Origin: Acetobacteraceae bacterium
GTDB lineage: Bacteria; Pseudomonadota; Alphaproteobacteria; Acetobacterales; Acetobacteraceae
Direction of reading: 5' to 3'
DNA: 64,000 bases
Assembly: GCA_027482245.1 (NCBI GenBank)
Contig: JAIXWG010000065.1
Location: 1-64,000, forward strand
A model generated the notes under the pieces. That model saw nothing but the letters and a program-made list of their open reading frames with translations. It had not been told where the DNA came from and did not search any database. Below, one piece after another: positions 26,941 to 34,900 of this stretch (position 1 is its first letter; each line of letters starts with the position of its first letter). A program made the position numbers and the translations under genes.

Positions 26941-26969
26941 CTGACTCGCGCCCGGCACGGCGCTACACC
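26941..26969 (+). promoter_or_regulatory. Candidate leaderless promoter of the 26976 operon
   Basis: CTGACT (26941-26946) and TACACC (26964-26969) are separated by 17 bp. The -10 ends 6 nt before ATG 26976, implying a transcript that starts at or next to the start codon. Confidence 0.4.
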
Positions 26970-26975
26970 CGCGCC

Positions 26976-27272
26976 ATGGCTTCCCATCCCCGCCGCCCCC
27001 CCGGCCAGCGCTGGATCAAGCGCCCGCCCCGCCCGTCCCGCGCTGCGCCACCCCAGCCGGAGGTGCGGCAGAAGCCCGGCCGGACCCAGTTCTTCATGGC
27101 GGTCGGCACGGGCACGGCGGCCGGCATCGTCGCCGTCATCCTGGCGCAGCTCGCCGCCGCCCGTCCCGGCATCCCCGGCTTCGCCTTCGGCGCGGCCTTC
27201 TGCCTCGGCTTCATCCTGCTCTGGCGCGGCTTCGGCGGCACCACGCAGGACCTCAAGGACCTCTTCCGATGA
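26976..27272 (+). CDS. Small membrane protein coupled to the carbamoylase gene
   Basis: The 98-residue protein has a basic, proline-rich head (SHPRRPPGQRWIKRPPRPSR) and two hydrophobic segments (FFMAVGTGTAAGIVAVILAQLAA and GFAFGAAFCLGFILLWRGF). It overlaps the following N-carbamoyl amidohydrolase by ATGA, so both are made from one transcript. I recognise no family. It may be a membrane anchor or an unrelated small protein. The start is supported by a promoter-like sequence that puts the transcription start at this ATG. Confidence 0.6.
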   Translation: MASHPRRPPGQRWIKRPPRPSRAAPPQPEVRQKPGRTQFFMAVGTGTAAGIVAVILAQLAAARPGIPGFAFGAAFCLGFILLWRGFGGTTQDLKDLFR

Positions 27273-28216
27273 CACGCAAGCTGATCCTCGCCGGCGCGCA
27301 GCTCGGCCCCATCCAGCGCGCCGACAGCCGCGCCGCGACCCTCGCGCGCCTCATCGCGCTGCTGGAACAGGCGGCGGCCAAGGGGGCGAAGCTGGTTGTC
27401 TTCCCCGAGCTCGCCTTCACCACCTTCTTCCCGCGCTGGCCGATGGAGCGTGACGCGCCGGAACTGCTGGGCTGCTTCGAAGCCGCCATGCCGAACCCGC
27501 AGGTGCAGCCGCTGTTCGACCGCGCCCGCGAACTCGGCGTCGGCTTCTATGTCGGCTACGCGGAGCTGACGCCGGATGGCCACCGCTTCAACAGCGCCAT
27601 CACAGTCGGGCCGGACGGCGAGATCCTGTTCAAGTACCGCAAGATCCACCTGCCCGGGTCGGATCACGTGAAGGAAGGCCAGAAGTACCAGCAGCTGGAG
27701 AAGATGTACTTCGAGTACGGCGACATGGGCTTCCCCGTGCAGCGCGGCCCGGAATCCTGGGGCCGTCCCGTGCTCGGCATGCTGGTCTGCAACGACCGCC
27801 GCTGGCCGGAAGGCTGGCGCGTGCTCGGCCTGCAGGGCGTGGAGCTGGTGATGGTCGGCTACAACTCCGCCGCCTATGACCCGAATGGCGGGGAGAGCGA
27901 GAGCGAGGAGCTGCGCACCTTCCACTCCATCCTGGCCGCGCAGTCCAACGCCTACATGAACGCGACCTGGGCCATCGCCGTCGCCAAGGCGGGGGTGGAG
28001 GATGGCGCGGGCCTGATCGGCGGTTCCGTCATCGTCGATCCCAACGGCCAGGTCGTGGCGCAGGCCCGCACCAAGGAGGATGAGGTAATCGTGGCGGAGG
28101 TCGATTTCGACGCCTGCCGCCAGGGCAAGGAGAAGATGTTCAACTTCGCCCAGCACCGCCGCCCGCAGCACTACCGCCGCATCGTGGATCAGGTGGGCGC
28201 CGAGACGCCGGTCTGA
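27269..28216 (+). CDS. N-carbamoyl-D-amino acid amidohydrolase family (nitrilase superfamily), copy 1
   Basis: The 315-residue protein has the nitrilase catalytic triad at family spacing: Glu47 (VFPELAF), Lys125 (KYRKIHLPG) and Cys174 (LVCNDRRWPEGWR). CNDRRWPE is the hallmark of D-carbamoylases, which hydrolyse N-carbamoyl-D-amino acids to the amino acid, carbon dioxide and ammonia. It would finish the job begun by the cyclic amidase at 22534. It overlaps a small membrane protein at its 5' end and is followed 38 bp later by a paralogue. Beta-ureidopropionase is the main alternative activity. Confidence 0.87.
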   Translation: MTRKLILAGAQLGPIQRADSRAATLARLIALLEQAAAKGAKLVVFPELAFTTFFPRWPMERDAPELLGCFEAAMPNPQVQPLFDRARELGVGFYVGYAELTPDGHRFNSAITVGPDGEILFKYRKIHLPGSDHVKEGQKYQQLEKMYFEYGDMGFPVQRGPESWGRPVLGMLVCNDRRWPEGWRVLGLQGVELVMVGYNSAAYDPNGGESESEELRTFHSILAAQSNAYMNATWAIAVAKAGVEDGAGLIGGSVIVDPNGQVVAQARTKEDEVIVAEVDFDACRQGKEKMFNFAQHRRPQHYRRIVDQVGAETPV

Positions 28217-28254
28217 CCCGTCCTCGCCATCGCCCCGCTCGATAAGGGAACACC

Positions 28255-29223
28255 ATGTCGTCACGCCGCCTGACCGTTGCCGCCGCCCAGATGGGTCCCC
28301 TCCAGAAGGCCGAGGGCCGCGACGTCGCCGTCGCCCGCATGGTCGCGCTGATGGAGAAGGCGGCGCGGCGGGGCGCGGAGGTCGTGGTCTTCCCCGAACT
28401 CGCGCTGACCACCTTCTTCCCGCGCTGGTACCACGAGAACCTGGCGGAAGCGGACCATTGGTATGAGCACGCCCTGCCGTCGAACGAGACGGCGCCACTC
28501 TTCGACGCCGCCCGCCGCCTGAACCTCGGCTTCCACCTCGGCTACGCCGAGAAGACGCCGGAGGGCCGGCGCTTCAACACCGCGGTCTATGTCCACCCCA
28601 ACGGCCAGGTCGTGCTGAAGTACCGCAAGGTCCACCTGCCCGGCCATGCCGAATACGACCCGGTGCGGAAGGTGCAGCACCTGGAGAAGCGCTATTTCGA
28701 GCCGGGCGACCTCGGCTTCCCCGTGATCCGCGCGCCGATCGGCGGCGCCGGGCCGGTCAACATCGGCATGATGATCTGCAATGATCGCCGCTGGCCGGAA
28801 AGCTGGCGCGTGCTCGGGCTGCAGCAGGTCGAACTCGTCATGCTCGGCTACAACACGCCGTCGCTCAACATGGAGAACCGGGGGTTCGAGGCGCATCACC
28901 TCCGCGTCGCGCACAGCCACCTCTCCATCCAGGCGGGCTGCTACCAGAATGCGTGCTTCGGCGTCGGCGTCGCCAAGGCGGGGACGGAAGATGGGCATGA
29001 GCTGTTCGGCCATTCCATCATCGTGAACCCGCAGGGCGAGATCATGGCCCAGGCGACCAGCTGGGACGACGAGGTGATCGTGGCGGAATGCGACCTCGGC
29101 ATGTGCGAACTGGGCCGCAACACCATCTTCAACTTCGCCCGCCATCGCCGGCCCGAACACTACACCCGCATCACCGCGCAGACCGGCAGCGAGGCTCCGC
29201 CCGTCTGGACGCCGGCAGGCTAG
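28255..29223 (+). CDS. N-carbamoyl-D-amino acid amidohydrolase family, copy 2
   Basis: This 322-residue paralogue of the preceding gene has Glu48 (VFPELAL), Lys125 (KYRKVHLPGH) and Cys175 (MICNDRRWPESWR). The two proteins share most of the active-site segments but differ in the loop after LPG and in the stretch between residues 205 and 225 (YNTPSLNMENRGFEAHHLR here, YNSAAYDPNGGESESEELR in copy 1). These loops would line the substrate pocket, so the pair may serve different N-carbamoyl acids. An AAGGGAAC RBS precedes ATG 28255. Confidence 0.88.
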   Translation: MSSRRLTVAAAQMGPLQKAEGRDVAVARMVALMEKAARRGAEVVVFPELALTTFFPRWYHENLAEADHWYEHALPSNETAPLFDAARRLNLGFHLGYAEKTPEGRRFNTAVYVHPNGQVVLKYRKVHLPGHAEYDPVRKVQHLEKRYFEPGDLGFPVIRAPIGGAGPVNIGMMICNDRRWPESWRVLGLQQVELVMLGYNTPSLNMENRGFEAHHLRVAHSHLSIQAGCYQNACFGVGVAKAGTEDGHELFGHSIIVNPQGEIMAQATSWDDEVIVAECDLGMCELGRNTIFNFARHRRPEHYTRITAQTGSEAPPVWTPAG

Positions 29224-29284
29224 GCGCCCGCCGCTAACCCGCGCTAAACCCTGCCCGCACGCGCTCCACAGCGAAGGCTTTCGC

Positions 29285-30043
29285 ATGACCGACCCTGCCG
29301 CCTACCCCGTCCTGTTCCGCGTCACCGCGGCCACCGAACTGCGCGCGGGCCCCGGCGCCGACCAGAAGGCGGTCCGTGCGCTGCCGGCCGACCAGATCGT
29401 GGTGATGGTGACGGAGGCCGCCGATGGCTGGGTGCAGGTCGAAGCACCCGGCGGCCAGCAGGGCTTCGCCCCCGCGGCGCTGCTCCGCCGCCAGGTCGCC
29501 GGCGCCAAGTCGCCGACCCATGTCACGGAAACCTTCCCGTGGCGGAACGTGGACCGCGTGAACCGCGACCCCAAGATGCTGCACGCCGCCTTCCGCGACC
29601 GCGCGCTGCGCGTCGTCGCCCGCCTCAATGCGGAAGGCATCCCCTTCGGCATCTATGAGGGCATGCGCGGCCCCTGGCGCCAGAACCACCTCTATGCCTC
29701 CGGCCGCAGCCGGTCGGGCCGGATGCTGACGCCGGTCCAGGCCTGGAACAGCTTGCACCAGTTCGGCCTGGCCGCCGATTTCGTGCTGGCGCTGGAAGGC
29801 CGCTGGTCCTGGGACGCGGATGAGGGCCAGGCGCATATGTGGGACCGGCTCGAGGCCGTGGGCCGCGACGAGGGCCTGGTCTCCAAGCCCGGGGAGCGTC
29901 CGCACCTTCAGCTCGCCGACGTCTCGGTCGATGACCTGAAGGCCGGCCGGCTGCCGCCGGGGGCCGACCCCACCTGGATCACGGCCTTCACCTGGATCAC
30001 CGACAGCTGGGACGGCAAGCCGGCCGGCCCGAAGCTGAAGTAG
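29285..30043 (+). CDS. SH3-like plus M15-type peptidoglycan peptidase
   Basis: The 252-residue protein starts with a bacterial SH3-like segment (RVTAATELRAGPGADQKAVRALPADQIVVMV...GWVQVEAPGGQQGFAP) at residues 10-66. The C-terminal half is an M15 zinc peptidase: His158 and Asp165 in SLHQFGLAADF, and His207 preceded by Glu204 in ERPHLQL, at the VanX/endolysin spacing. Such enzymes cut L-Ala-D-Glu or D-Ala-D-Ala bonds in peptidoglycan stems. There is no signal peptide, so it is either exported otherwise or works like an endolysin. It lies 61 bp after the carbamoylase pair and may sit in the same transcript. Confidence 0.78.
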   Translation: MTDPAAYPVLFRVTAATELRAGPGADQKAVRALPADQIVVMVTEAADGWVQVEAPGGQQGFAPAALLRRQVAGAKSPTHVTETFPWRNVDRVNRDPKMLHAAFRDRALRVVARLNAEGIPFGIYEGMRGPWRQNHLYASGRSRSGRMLTPVQAWNSLHQFGLAADFVLALEGRWSWDADEGQAHMWDRLEAVGRDEGLVSKPGERPHLQLADVSVDDLKAGRLPPGADPTWITAFTWITDSWDGKPAGPKLK

Positions 30044-30051
30044 GGCAGCCA

Positions 30052-30474
30052 CTACCTGGCGCGGGCGATGTCCCGCGCCAGCGTCTCGCGCTCCGCGCAA
30101 CGGCCGCAGCTGTTCGTCAGCTGCGCCAGGTTCGCCTCCGCCCCCGGGCGATCGCCCATCTCCAGCAGCAGGCTGCCCTGGTAGGCCAGCGCGCCGGGAT
30201 GGTTCGGGTTGGTGCCCAGCGCCTCCAGATACGCCTCCATCGCCGCGTCGCGGTTGCCGAGGCGCCGCTGCGCGAAGGCGATATAGACCAGGATGTCGGG
30301 GTCGCCCGGCAGCCGCGCCAGCGCCGCCTCCAGCACCGGCAGGCCGAGTTCGTAGCGCCCGCTTTCGACCAGCCGCGCGCCCTCCGCCACCTCCGGGTCG
30401 CCGGAGGGCGTGGGCGGCGCCGCCAGGGCCGGAAAGGCCAGCAGCGCCAGGCCCAGCAGCGCCGCCCGCATCAT
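30052..30474 (-). CDS. Secreted tetratricopeptide-repeat protein
   Basis: The 140-residue protein has a signal peptide (MMRAALLGLALLAFPALAAP) and then about three TPR units (EGARLVESGRYELGLPVLEAALARLPGDPDILVYIAFAQRRLGNRDAAMEAYLEALGTNPNHPGALAYQGSLLLEMGDRPGAEANL). A CxxC pair (SCGRCAE) lies near the C-terminus. TPRs mediate protein contacts, here in the periplasm. Its ATG overlaps the TGA of the hydantoin racemase, so it is the second gene of that two-gene unit. No specific partner can be named. Confidence 0.75.
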   Translation of the reverse strand: MMRAALLGLALLAFPALAAPPTPSGDPEVAEGARLVESGRYELGLPVLEAALARLPGDPDILVYIAFAQRRLGNRDAAMEAYLEALGTNPNHPGALAYQGSLLLEMGDRPGAEANLAQLTNSCGRCAERETLARDIARAR

Positions 30475-31145
30475 TCCGCCGCCTGGGCCAGCGCCGGGCG
30501 CCCCGCCACTACCGCCTGGATCGCCAGCGCCGCCGCCGCCTGGCAGGGCTCGATCACCGGAACGCCGCAGGCGGCCTCCACCGCCGCGCGATGCGCGGCC
30601 ATGCCGGCGCAGCCCAGGATCACCGCTTCCGCCCCCTGCTCCACGATCCGCTTCGCCGTCGCGATCAGGGCGGCGCGGGGCGCCACCGGGTCAGTCAGCA
30701 CGTCCATCGGCAGGTTGAGCGGGATGTGCCCCGCCAGCCGCGCCTCCACCCCCATCGCCGCCATGGACCGCCGCTGCCGCGCGATGGAGGGATCGGCAAA
30801 GGCGATGATGCCGAAGCGGTCCGCCCGGGCCAGCGCCGCCGCGATGGCGCTGCGCAGCGGGCCGAAGACAGGCGCGCGGGTCACGGTGCGGACCGCATCG
30901 ACGCCGGGGTCCGACACGCAGGCGATGACATAGGCCGAGGCCGGCTCCCGCCCCACCAGCTGGCAGAGCGGCTCCGCCACACTGAACCAGTCCCGCCAGG
31001 TGACCACGGCAGGCGGGCCGTCGCGCAGGTCCGTCACCTCGATCCGCGGCAGCCCGGGCGCGGCGAAGCCCGACAGGGCCTCCGCAATGCCCCGCGTGCA
31101 GGCCGCGCTGCTGTTGGGGTTGATCACCAGGATACGGTCTGCCAT
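30471..31145 (-). CDS. Aspartate/glutamate/hydantoin racemase family protein
   Basis: The 224-residue protein starts ILVINPNSSAACTRGIAEAL, the hydantoin-racemase N-terminal motif, and has the two catalytic cysteines Cys76 (ACVSDPG) and Cys179 (LGCAGM). These sit near the positions known from hydantoin racemases (about 76 and 181). It would interconvert D- and L-5-substituted hydantoins, or another cyclic or acidic substrate. It is on the opposite strand to the amidase and carbamoylase run but lies in the same 9-kb block, so it fits a hydantoin pathway. Maleate isomerase is an alternative in the wider fold. Confidence 0.85.
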   Translation of the reverse strand: MADRILVINPNSSAACTRGIAEALSGFAAPGLPRIEVTDLRDGPPAVVTWRDWFSVAEPLCQLVGREPASAYVIACVSDPGVDAVRTVTRAPVFGPLRSAIAAALARADRFGIIAFADPSIARQRRSMAAMGVEARLAGHIPLNLPMDVLTDPVAPRAALIATAKRIVEQGAEAVILGCAGMAAHRAAVEAACGVPVIEPCQAAAALAIQAVVAGRPALAQAAE

Positions 31146-31298
31146 CGCCCCAGGCTCCTTTGCCCCTTCGCGGCGCCGTATGGCGGAGCCTTCGGCCCCG
31201 CCGGCGCGTTGCACCAGCATCCCGGACCCGCGCGCGCGGCACAAGCGCCGGCATGGGGCGCGGGGCGCGGTCGCCACCCTGCCATGCAACCGCAACGC

Positions 31299-31327
31299 TT
31301 GATCCGGCCCGGGCCCCTTGCCATGAT
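31299..31327 (+). promoter_or_regulatory. Candidate promoter upstream of DUF983
   Basis: TTGATC (31299-31304) and CATGAT (31322-31327) are 17 bp apart in the 277-bp divergent gap between the racemase and DUF983 genes. The remaining gap holds no convincing ORF. Confidence 0.4.
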
Positions 31328-31422
31328 GCAGTGCACAATTGGCGGGGCACGCCCGGGCTTCCTGGCCGTCACCGACGGCCGCACCCAGGCCAGGGCCACA
31401 ACGCCGGAAGGAACGCCGTATC

Positions 31423-31878
31423 ATGCGCTGGGAGCCCGATCGCTCGGCCGCCGCCCTGCCCTACACGCCCCCCACCAGCATCTGGCAGGCCGCCGGGCGC
31501 GGCATGCGGAATCGCTGCCCGGTCTGCGGCGTCGGCAAGGTCTTCAAAGGCTACCTGACGGTGGTCGATGAATGCTCGAACTGCCACGCGCCGCTCGGCC
31601 GGCTGCGGGCGGATGACGCGCCGCCCTACTTCACCATCTTCATCGCGGGCCACCTGCTGTTCCCGCCGGTGCTGTGGATCGAGAAGGCCTACCAGCCCGC
31701 GATGTGGCTCCACATGGTCGTCTGGCTACCGGCCTTCACCATCGCCTGCCTGCTGCTGCTGCGCCCGGTGAAGGGCGCCACGGTCGGCTGGATGATGCGG
31801 CTCGGCTTCGATGGCACGGAACATGGCGCGGACCCCGTGCCCGCCCCGCGACCTGCGCCCGGACGTCCCGATGCCTGA
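31423..31878 (+). CDS. DUF983 family membrane protein
   Basis: The 151-residue protein has a zinc-ribbon-like head, RCPVCGVGKVFKGYLTVVDECSNCHAPLG (CxxC...CxxC), followed by two membrane helices (YFTIFIAGHLLFPPVLWI and MWLHMVVWLPAFTIACLLLLRP). This matches DUF983, a conserved alphaproteobacterial family of unknown function. GGAAGGA precedes ATG 31423 by about 10 nt. It overlaps the UPF0262 gene by 8 bp, so the two are co-transcribed. Confidence 0.88.
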   Translation: MRWEPDRSAAALPYTPPTSIWQAAGRGMRNRCPVCGVGKVFKGYLTVVDECSNCHAPLGRLRADDAPPYFTIFIAGHLLFPPVLWIEKAYQPAMWLHMVVWLPAFTIACLLLLRPVKGATVGWMMRLGFDGTEHGADPVPAPRPAPGRPDA

Positions 31879-32356
31879 TCGCGTGCATGGGCCCCGGGAC
31901 CTGGTCAGCATCGTCCTGCCGGACGCCACGCCGCTGCCGAGCCCCTATGCCGAGGCCGATCGCCGCCAGGCGGTGGAGGACCTGCTGGCGGGCAACCGCT
32001 TCCAGCCGCAGGGCCTGCCGCCGGGGCCCTATGGCCTGGCCATCGCGGTGCGCGACGGCCGCCTGATCCTCGACATCCGCGACGGGCAGGACCAGCCGCT
32101 GCACGCGCTGGTCCTCGCCCTCGGCCCTTTCCGCCGGCTGATCAAGGACTACCACCTGGTGGTGGAAAGCCATGAGAAGGCGGTGGCGGAAGGCGGATCG
32201 GAGGCCCGGATCCAAGCGATCGACATGGGCCGCCGCGGCCTGCACAACGAGGGGGCGGAGCTGTTGACCGCCCGCCTCGCCGGCCGGGTCGAGATCGATT
32301 TCGAGACCGCGCGCCGTCTCTTCACCCTGGTCTGCGCGCTGCATCAGCGGATCTAG
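31871..32356 (+). CDS. UPF0262 family protein
   Basis: A 161-residue cytoplasmic protein. The segments LAIAVRDGRLILDIRDGQ, LGPFRRLIKDYHLVVESHEKAV, IQAIDMGRRGLHNEGAELLTARLAGRVEIDFETARRLFTLVCALH match the UPF0262 family, which is conserved in alphaproteobacteria without a known role. Its ATG lies inside the DUF983 gene and its stop overlaps the convergent PepSY gene by 4 bp. Nothing in the sequence reveals a catalytic site. Confidence 0.85.
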   Translation: MPDRVHGPRDLVSIVLPDATPLPSPYAEADRRQAVEDLLAGNRFQPQGLPPGPYGLAIAVRDGRLILDIRDGQDQPLHALVLALGPFRRLIKDYHLVVESHEKAVAEGGSEARIQAIDMGRRGLHNEGAELLTARLAGRVEIDFETARRLFTLVCALHQRI

Positions 32357-32604
32357 CGGGCGCGGGGCTCGCCGCTGACGGGGTCGATCCGCAGCTCCAC
32401 CTTGGCGCCGTCCCGCGTGCGGTATTCCACCTTCCAGTAGCCGTCATTGTCCCAGTCCAGCTCGGCCAGGTAGGCGAAATCCGGCCGCTGCTCGACCATC
32501 CGCAGGACCTCCGAGGCCGGGCGCGCATTGGCGGGCGGCGGTGCGGCGAAGGCCGGCGCGGCCAGGGTGGCGGCCAGCAAGGCAGCGGTCAGGGTCAGGC
32601 GCAT
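32353..32604 (-). CDS. Secreted PepSY-like domain protein
   Basis: The 83-residue protein has a signal peptide (MRLTLTAALLAATLAAPAFAAPP) and a single small domain (EVLRMVEQRPDFAYLAELDWDNDGYWKVEYRTRDGAKVELRIDPVSGEPR) that matches the PepSY pattern of one helix and a beta-hairpin ending in D-x-x-x-G. PepSY proteins inhibit or bind periplasmic peptidases. ATG 32604 has AAAGGA 6 nt upstream; two upstream ATGs are less likely. It is convergent with UPF0262 and divergent from mtnA. Confidence 0.75.
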   Translation of the reverse strand: MRLTLTAALLAATLAAPAFAAPPPANARPASEVLRMVEQRPDFAYLAELDWDNDGYWKVEYRTRDGAKVELRIDPVSGEPRAR

Positions 32605-32682
32605 CCATCGTCCTTTCATGGTCGGCCCCCTGGATGAGGAGGCACCGGGCATGGTTCAAGGCAAACTCTTCGGGAGACAGGC

Positions 32683-33779
<1,097 letters not shown>

Positions 33780-33780
<1 letters not shown>

Positions 33781-33809
33781 TGACGCGGCATGCTGCGGTG
33801 CAATAGGCT
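33780..33809 (+). promoter_or_regulatory. Candidate promoter of the Bug receptor at 33838
   Basis: ATGACG (33780-33785) and TAGGCT (33804-33809) are separated by 18 bp. The -35 overlaps the last base of mtnA. An RBS (GGAGA) lies between it and the ATG. Confidence 0.4.
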
Positions 33810-33837
33810 CGCCGGCACATCGCCGGAGAGCCACCGC

Positions 33838-34809
33838 ATGACCACCCGCCGCGCCCTTGCCGCCATAACCCTGGGCACGCTCGCCGCCCCCGCCGTGCTG
33901 GCGCAGCACGCCTGGCCGCGCCGCCCGGTGCGCATGCTGGTGGGCTTCGCGCCCGGCGGGTTCACGGACATCGTGGCGCGGGGAATCGCGGAGCAGTACG
34001 CCGCGATCCTCGGCCAGCCCTTCGTGATCGAGAACCGGTCCGGCGCCTCCGGCACCCTCGCCGCCGATGCGGTGGCGAAGGCGGCGCCCGATGGCTCCGT
34101 CCTGCTCTTCGGCCATTCCACGCCGAACGCCGTCGCCGCCGCGCTCTTCACCAACCTGCCCTACGACCCGCTGCGGGACCTGACGCCGGTCGCGCAGGTG
34201 GCCGTGCATCCGCACCTGCTCGTCGTGCCCGCCTCCTCGCCCCACCGCACCACGGACAGCCTGATCGCCGCGGCGAAGGTGCAGGCGGGCGCGATCTCCT
34301 ACGCCTCCTCCGGCATCGGCTCCGTCCACCACCTGGCGTGCGAGACGCTGGCCAAGGCCGCGGGCGTGACGCTGACGCATGTGCCCTATCGCGGCAGCGC
34401 GCCGGCCATGGCGGACCTGATCGCCGGCCGCGTGGACATGACGATCGATGGCGTCTCCGCCGTCGCGCCGCAGATCGCGGAGGGCAAGCTGAGGCCGCTG
34501 GCCGCCGGGACGCTGGCACGCATCGCCCGCTTCCCGGACCTGACCACGCTGCGCGAACAGGGCTACGGCGACATCGACGCGATGAGCTGGGTTGGCGTCT
34601 TCGGCCCGCCGGGCCTGGCGCCGGAGATCGTGGCCGCCCTGTCCCGCGCCACCGACCAGGCCATGCAGGCCGCGTCGCTGCGGCGCGTGCTGGAAGGCGG
34701 CGGATCCATCGCCGCGGACCGCCGCGGCCCGGCCTTCCGCGACTTCATCGCGGCGGAGATCGATCGCTACAAGGCCGTGCTGGGCGACGGTCGCATCCCT
34801 GTCACGTGA
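33838..34809 (+). CDS. Bug/TctC-family receptor, stand-alone
   Basis: The 323-residue secreted protein begins MTTRRALAAITLGTLAAPAVLAQ (signal peptide) and shows VRMLVGFAPGGFTDIVARGIAE and FVIENRSGASGTLAADAV. Other family segments are SSGIGSVHHLACETLAKAAGV and VPYRGSAPAMADLIAGRVDM. It stands between mtnA and a chemoreceptor. With no enzyme attached, ligand prediction is not possible; the adjacent chemoreceptor could report on the same ligand, but that is speculation. Confidence 0.88.
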   Translation: MTTRRALAAITLGTLAAPAVLAQHAWPRRPVRMLVGFAPGGFTDIVARGIAEQYAAILGQPFVIENRSGASGTLAADAVAKAAPDGSVLLFGHSTPNAVAAALFTNLPYDPLRDLTPVAQVAVHPHLLVVPASSPHRTTDSLIAAAKVQAGAISYASSGIGSVHHLACETLAKAAGVTLTHVPYRGSAPAMADLIAGRVDMTIDGVSAVAPQIAEGKLRPLAAGTLARIARFPDLTTLREQGYGDIDAMSWVGVFGPPGLAPEIVAALSRATDQAMQAASLRRVLEGGGSIAADRRGPAFRDFIAAEIDRYKAVLGDGRIPVT

Positions 34810-34900
34810 CGCGGGAACATCACGGGCGCCCTGAGGTGCCGGTTCACGTCCCGTTATAAAGCTTCGGGTAAGCCGCTGTTTCGCCACCCGGAGCCGCGGC

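Noticed and set aside
34831-34860. TATAAA at 34855 as a chemoreceptor promoter, including a sigma-28 reading
   Set aside because: No acceptable -35 at 16-18 bp, and the sigma-28 pattern TAAA-N15-GCCGATAA fails on spacing and sequence.
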